A DNA stretch of 64,000 nt from Aquatica leii. Taxonomy: Eukaryota; Arthropoda; Insecta; Coleoptera; Lampyridae. Position 1 is the first letter of the stretch, and each line of letters begins with the position of its first letter. The notes below the pieces were generated by a model, which did not search any database, was not told where the DNA came from, and saw only the letters and a list, made by a program, of their open reading frames with translations. The DNA lies in the NCBI GenBank assembly GCA_035610365.1, contig CM069432.1, forward strand, positions 260,025,177 to 260,089,176. The letters are read 5' to 3'. Positions 61,606 through 64,000 of the stretch are shown in pieces. The translations under genes were made by a program, and so were the position numbers.

Positions 61606-62690
61606 CCTTAAAGTTAGATTTCTATTTTCGACGCCCTCTAGGGAGTTTCGTTTTACTCCATTTTCTTGCCAAGACGTCAAACTGTCTCAAGTACTTAATA
61701 TCGTGCTTGTGATGGATTAACTTTTTAAGCTTCTAACATCGGCGTTTATGGAAATTAAGATATAGTTTGAAAACGCATTTCTATTAGTTTATTCATCACA
61801 GACACGTCTTGTCACGTGTTGGCTGCATGTTTCGATGCAATATCGATCGATGATGGGTTTATATTGACCAAATACCTTTATGGAACGATTATAATTCTGG
61901 AAGGCCTACGTTCAAACTAAAAACAAAGTATCTACAAGAACTTTTCTCCGAGATACTACTCCTTATGCGTCAGTCGATTGCGATATCAACTTTTACTGAA
62001 TGTGTGCAACAGCATTCGATAATCGGGTTTTTATGTCTAATTTCTTTTAGAATTAACTAAGAAGCTTTTGTGTGTCATTGTGTTTGATTGAGATTTGCTA
62101 TTTATAAATATTCCAGATCGACTCAACGAGGAAAACGTTTTACTGGATTGTTGGGTAAGTTTTATTTAATTACTTTGTCGTTGTCAGGAAAGTCTCTCAC
62201 GGAATTTTGCTTGTTTTAACTTACGCAATTACAATAATTGTTTAAATACCATTCAGATATTTTTATTAATTATTTTGTGTATCGCATGCTGTGAACCATA
62301 GATATTTGTCATGTAATTTTCTTCGCTATCGACACCCTATGTGTAAACCTATGTATTATGTGTTACCGATACTTCCGGCATTTATGGATTGAATAATGTA
62401 CTACAAAATTTTTGGTTCTCGTTGCTAATACCTAATCTTTCGTTATTAAATTAAAGTTGTTATACATACTTATCTTTTTCTTTTTTTGGTTACACGAAAA
62501 CTAGTGTAACAAGGATTACGGACCTGATTTCGTTACAAGCTTGGACCTTCTGTCTTGATCGAAACAGAAGTTTTACTTAGAAAGATCTGGCGCCCTTTAA
62601 ATTTTATTTTTTTGAACCTCCCCTATCTCCGACTTGTGTGAGTTGGACGTGCAAGATTCGTAAGACCTAGAACTTGTAACAAATCTACTA
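61606..62690. other. noncoding stretch without recognised features
   Basis: No gene or repeat structure was recognised. The sequence from 61630 to 62160 is less AT-biased. It separates the mariner-like element from the next pogo remnant. Confidence 0.35.
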
Positions 62691-62694
62691 GATG

Positions 62695-63230
62695 AAGTTT
62701 CTATGAAATATTAAATCCAGCATTTATTAAAGCATTATCCTTCAAGAATATAAAACAAGCATTTAGAAAATTTCGAATTGTTCCCTTCAATAAAAATGCC
62801 ATTCTAGAAGAAATTATAGCTTCCTCAAGACTAACAGGAATTGCAGTTTCTGATCAACCTGTCACGGATGAGATTGCTGTTAATAATCCTATAACCCAAG
62901 TAGCTGTTAACAAGTTCCTAGAAGTACTATCATCAGCAACTCCAAGTAACTCCAAACAGGAAGAAGATAGACTCAAGTGCTAAATGCCTAACCCGACTTC
63001 AGAACCAGGATCAACAAATTTACAGCAAGATTTGGAGAAACGGAGATGTTAGAAAACACATGAAAGGAAGAATGCAAAAGTAAGTCATTCAATTAAACGC
63101 TCTAAAAAGAAACATGATTGGGAACGTGGTGTTTGTGAAAAAAGTTTTAACGAGTAAAACAAAAAATGAGGCACAGTGGATACGATGTTTTTTTTGTTGT
63201 GTTCTATATCACCTAACTTAGTCGCACGCA
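62695..63230 (+). pseudogene. pogo-like transposase 3' remnant
   Basis: Pieced in frame order, the plus strand shows AFSFKNIKQAFRKFRI-like sequence then PFNKNAILEEIIASSRLTGI (about 62730-62840), the FRKTGIxPFN block that follows the DDE domain in pogo/CENP-B-type transposases. A Ser-rich tail (NKFLEVLSSATPSNSKQEED) comes next, then HDWERGVCEKSFNE, which may be a degraded zinc finger as in the other pogo copies. Stops interrupt it and upstream domains are absent. Confidence 0.7.
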
Positions 63231-63394
63231 AACGATATGAATATGAAGTTTTTGTGTGTGACTGCGGTGTTCCGTATCGGATTCGTAATAAATAATTTTC
63301 TTAGTTTGTATAGAAAGTTAAAAAAAAAACAAAAAATGAGTCAGTTATGTAGGTTCGTACGATTCAAACTGTTATCTGGTTACGTGCGGTAATT

Positions 63395-64000
63395 ATGAAG
63401 CTAAACGTGTCTTACCCGGCAACGCGATATCAGAAGCTGTTCAAAGTGGTAGACGAACATAATATTCGTATGTTTTACGAAAAACGTATGGATGCTGAAT
63501 TAGCAAATCTTTTAAAGGATGAATGGAAGGGGGCAACGATAAGCAAGGGCTTCCGATGAAACAAGGTGTTCTTACTAATGGGCGTGTACAATTACTCTTA
63601 TCTAAGGGGCATTCGTGCTATAGACCACGTCGTACTGCTGAACGAAAGAGGAAATCTGTTCTAGGTTGTATTGTAGATGGTAATTTAAGTGTGTTGGTTT
63701 TGGTTAGTGCCTCGCAGACTTGGACCTAAAAGAACATCTCGTATACGTAAATTGTTCAATTTAACCAAGAATGATCATGATTTTCAGTACCTATTTTGTT
63801 AAACGTTCACTACCCCAGAAAGATGAAAAGAAACAAAAATGCAAGGCACCTAAGATTCAAAGGTTAATGACACCAACTGTACTCCAGAGAAAACGTCATC
63901 GTTTAGCTTTGAAAAAGAAGCGTTGTATCAAACTTAAAGAACAAGGTGATACTAAAATGGCGCCAACTAACACAGACGTATCTGGAGGTACGGATAAAAT
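63395..64000 (+). pseudogene. RpS6: processed pseudogene of ribosomal protein S6 (runs off window)
   Basis: RpS6 is a 40S subunit protein and S6-kinase substrate. From ATG at 63395 the sequence reads [36 protein letters not shown] and DEWKG. A frame change follows, then [53 protein letters not shown] (63523-63700). About 18-20 residues (the VRKGE...TDAT region) are missing. After another shift come [30 protein letters not shown] and [14 protein letters not shown]. No introns interrupt the copy, as expected for a retrocopy. The extreme C-terminus diverges from RpS6 and the end lies outside the window. Confidence 0.9.

Overview
The window is AT-rich animal nuclear DNA, almost certainly from an insect. 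The one confidently recognisable host gene is the first coding exon of dachshund (dac), on the minus strand at about 46.1-46.8 kb. The transposon mix (Tc1/mariner, pogo/Tigger, piggyBac, hAT, MULE, BEL/Pao, Penelope-like) is also typical of insects. A beetle is plausible but cannot be proved from the sequence alone.

Layout: 0-0.8 kb is the 3' end of a pogo-type transposon with a C-terminal zinc finger. 3.3-6.55 kb is a decayed Penelope-like retroelement, with RT and GIY-YIG remnants and a decayed hammerhead-ribozyme motif, split by a decayed Tigger element. 9.46-10.67 kb is a complete but dead mariner-like element with 1-2 bp-accurate ends. 11-17 kb holds three MITEs. 17.3-20.1 kb is noncoding DNA made of two separate diverged duplications. 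23.2-25.7 kb is a dead hAT element and 25.79-27.95 kb a dead piggyBac element bounded by TTAA. 31.7-33.05 kb is a broken copy of a multicopy arthropod family of unknown function. 33.6-35.8 kb is a dead MULE transposase next to a foldback-like element whose arms consist of ~25 bp subrepeats. 36.6-37.0 kb carries two related hairpin repeats. 37-46 kb has no recognisable gene.

At 46.1-47.2 kb lie the dac first coding exon, its splice donor and a GC-richer upstream region. Transcription runs toward lower coordinates, so the 46 kb to the left starts with dac intron 1 and may be largely intronic. No second dac exon was recognised in the window. 47.2-51 kb is upstream sequence without obvious repeats, where cis-regulatory DNA could lie.

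51-64 kb is a dense nest of transposons: a Tc1 element with ~220 bp inverted repeats, a foldback hairpin repeat, a pogo element missing its catalytic core, a BEL/Pao integrase fragment, a truncated piggyBac containing a perfect 39-bp palindrome, a tRNA-like remnant between direct repeats, a second mariner-like element with ~165 bp inverted repeats, another pogo 3' half, and finally an intronless, frameshifted copy of ribosomal protein S6 running off the window end. None of the transposase genes reads as intact. I found no CRISPR array, rRNA or intact tRNA. I saw no clearly new functional system; the most unusual items are the structured repeats.
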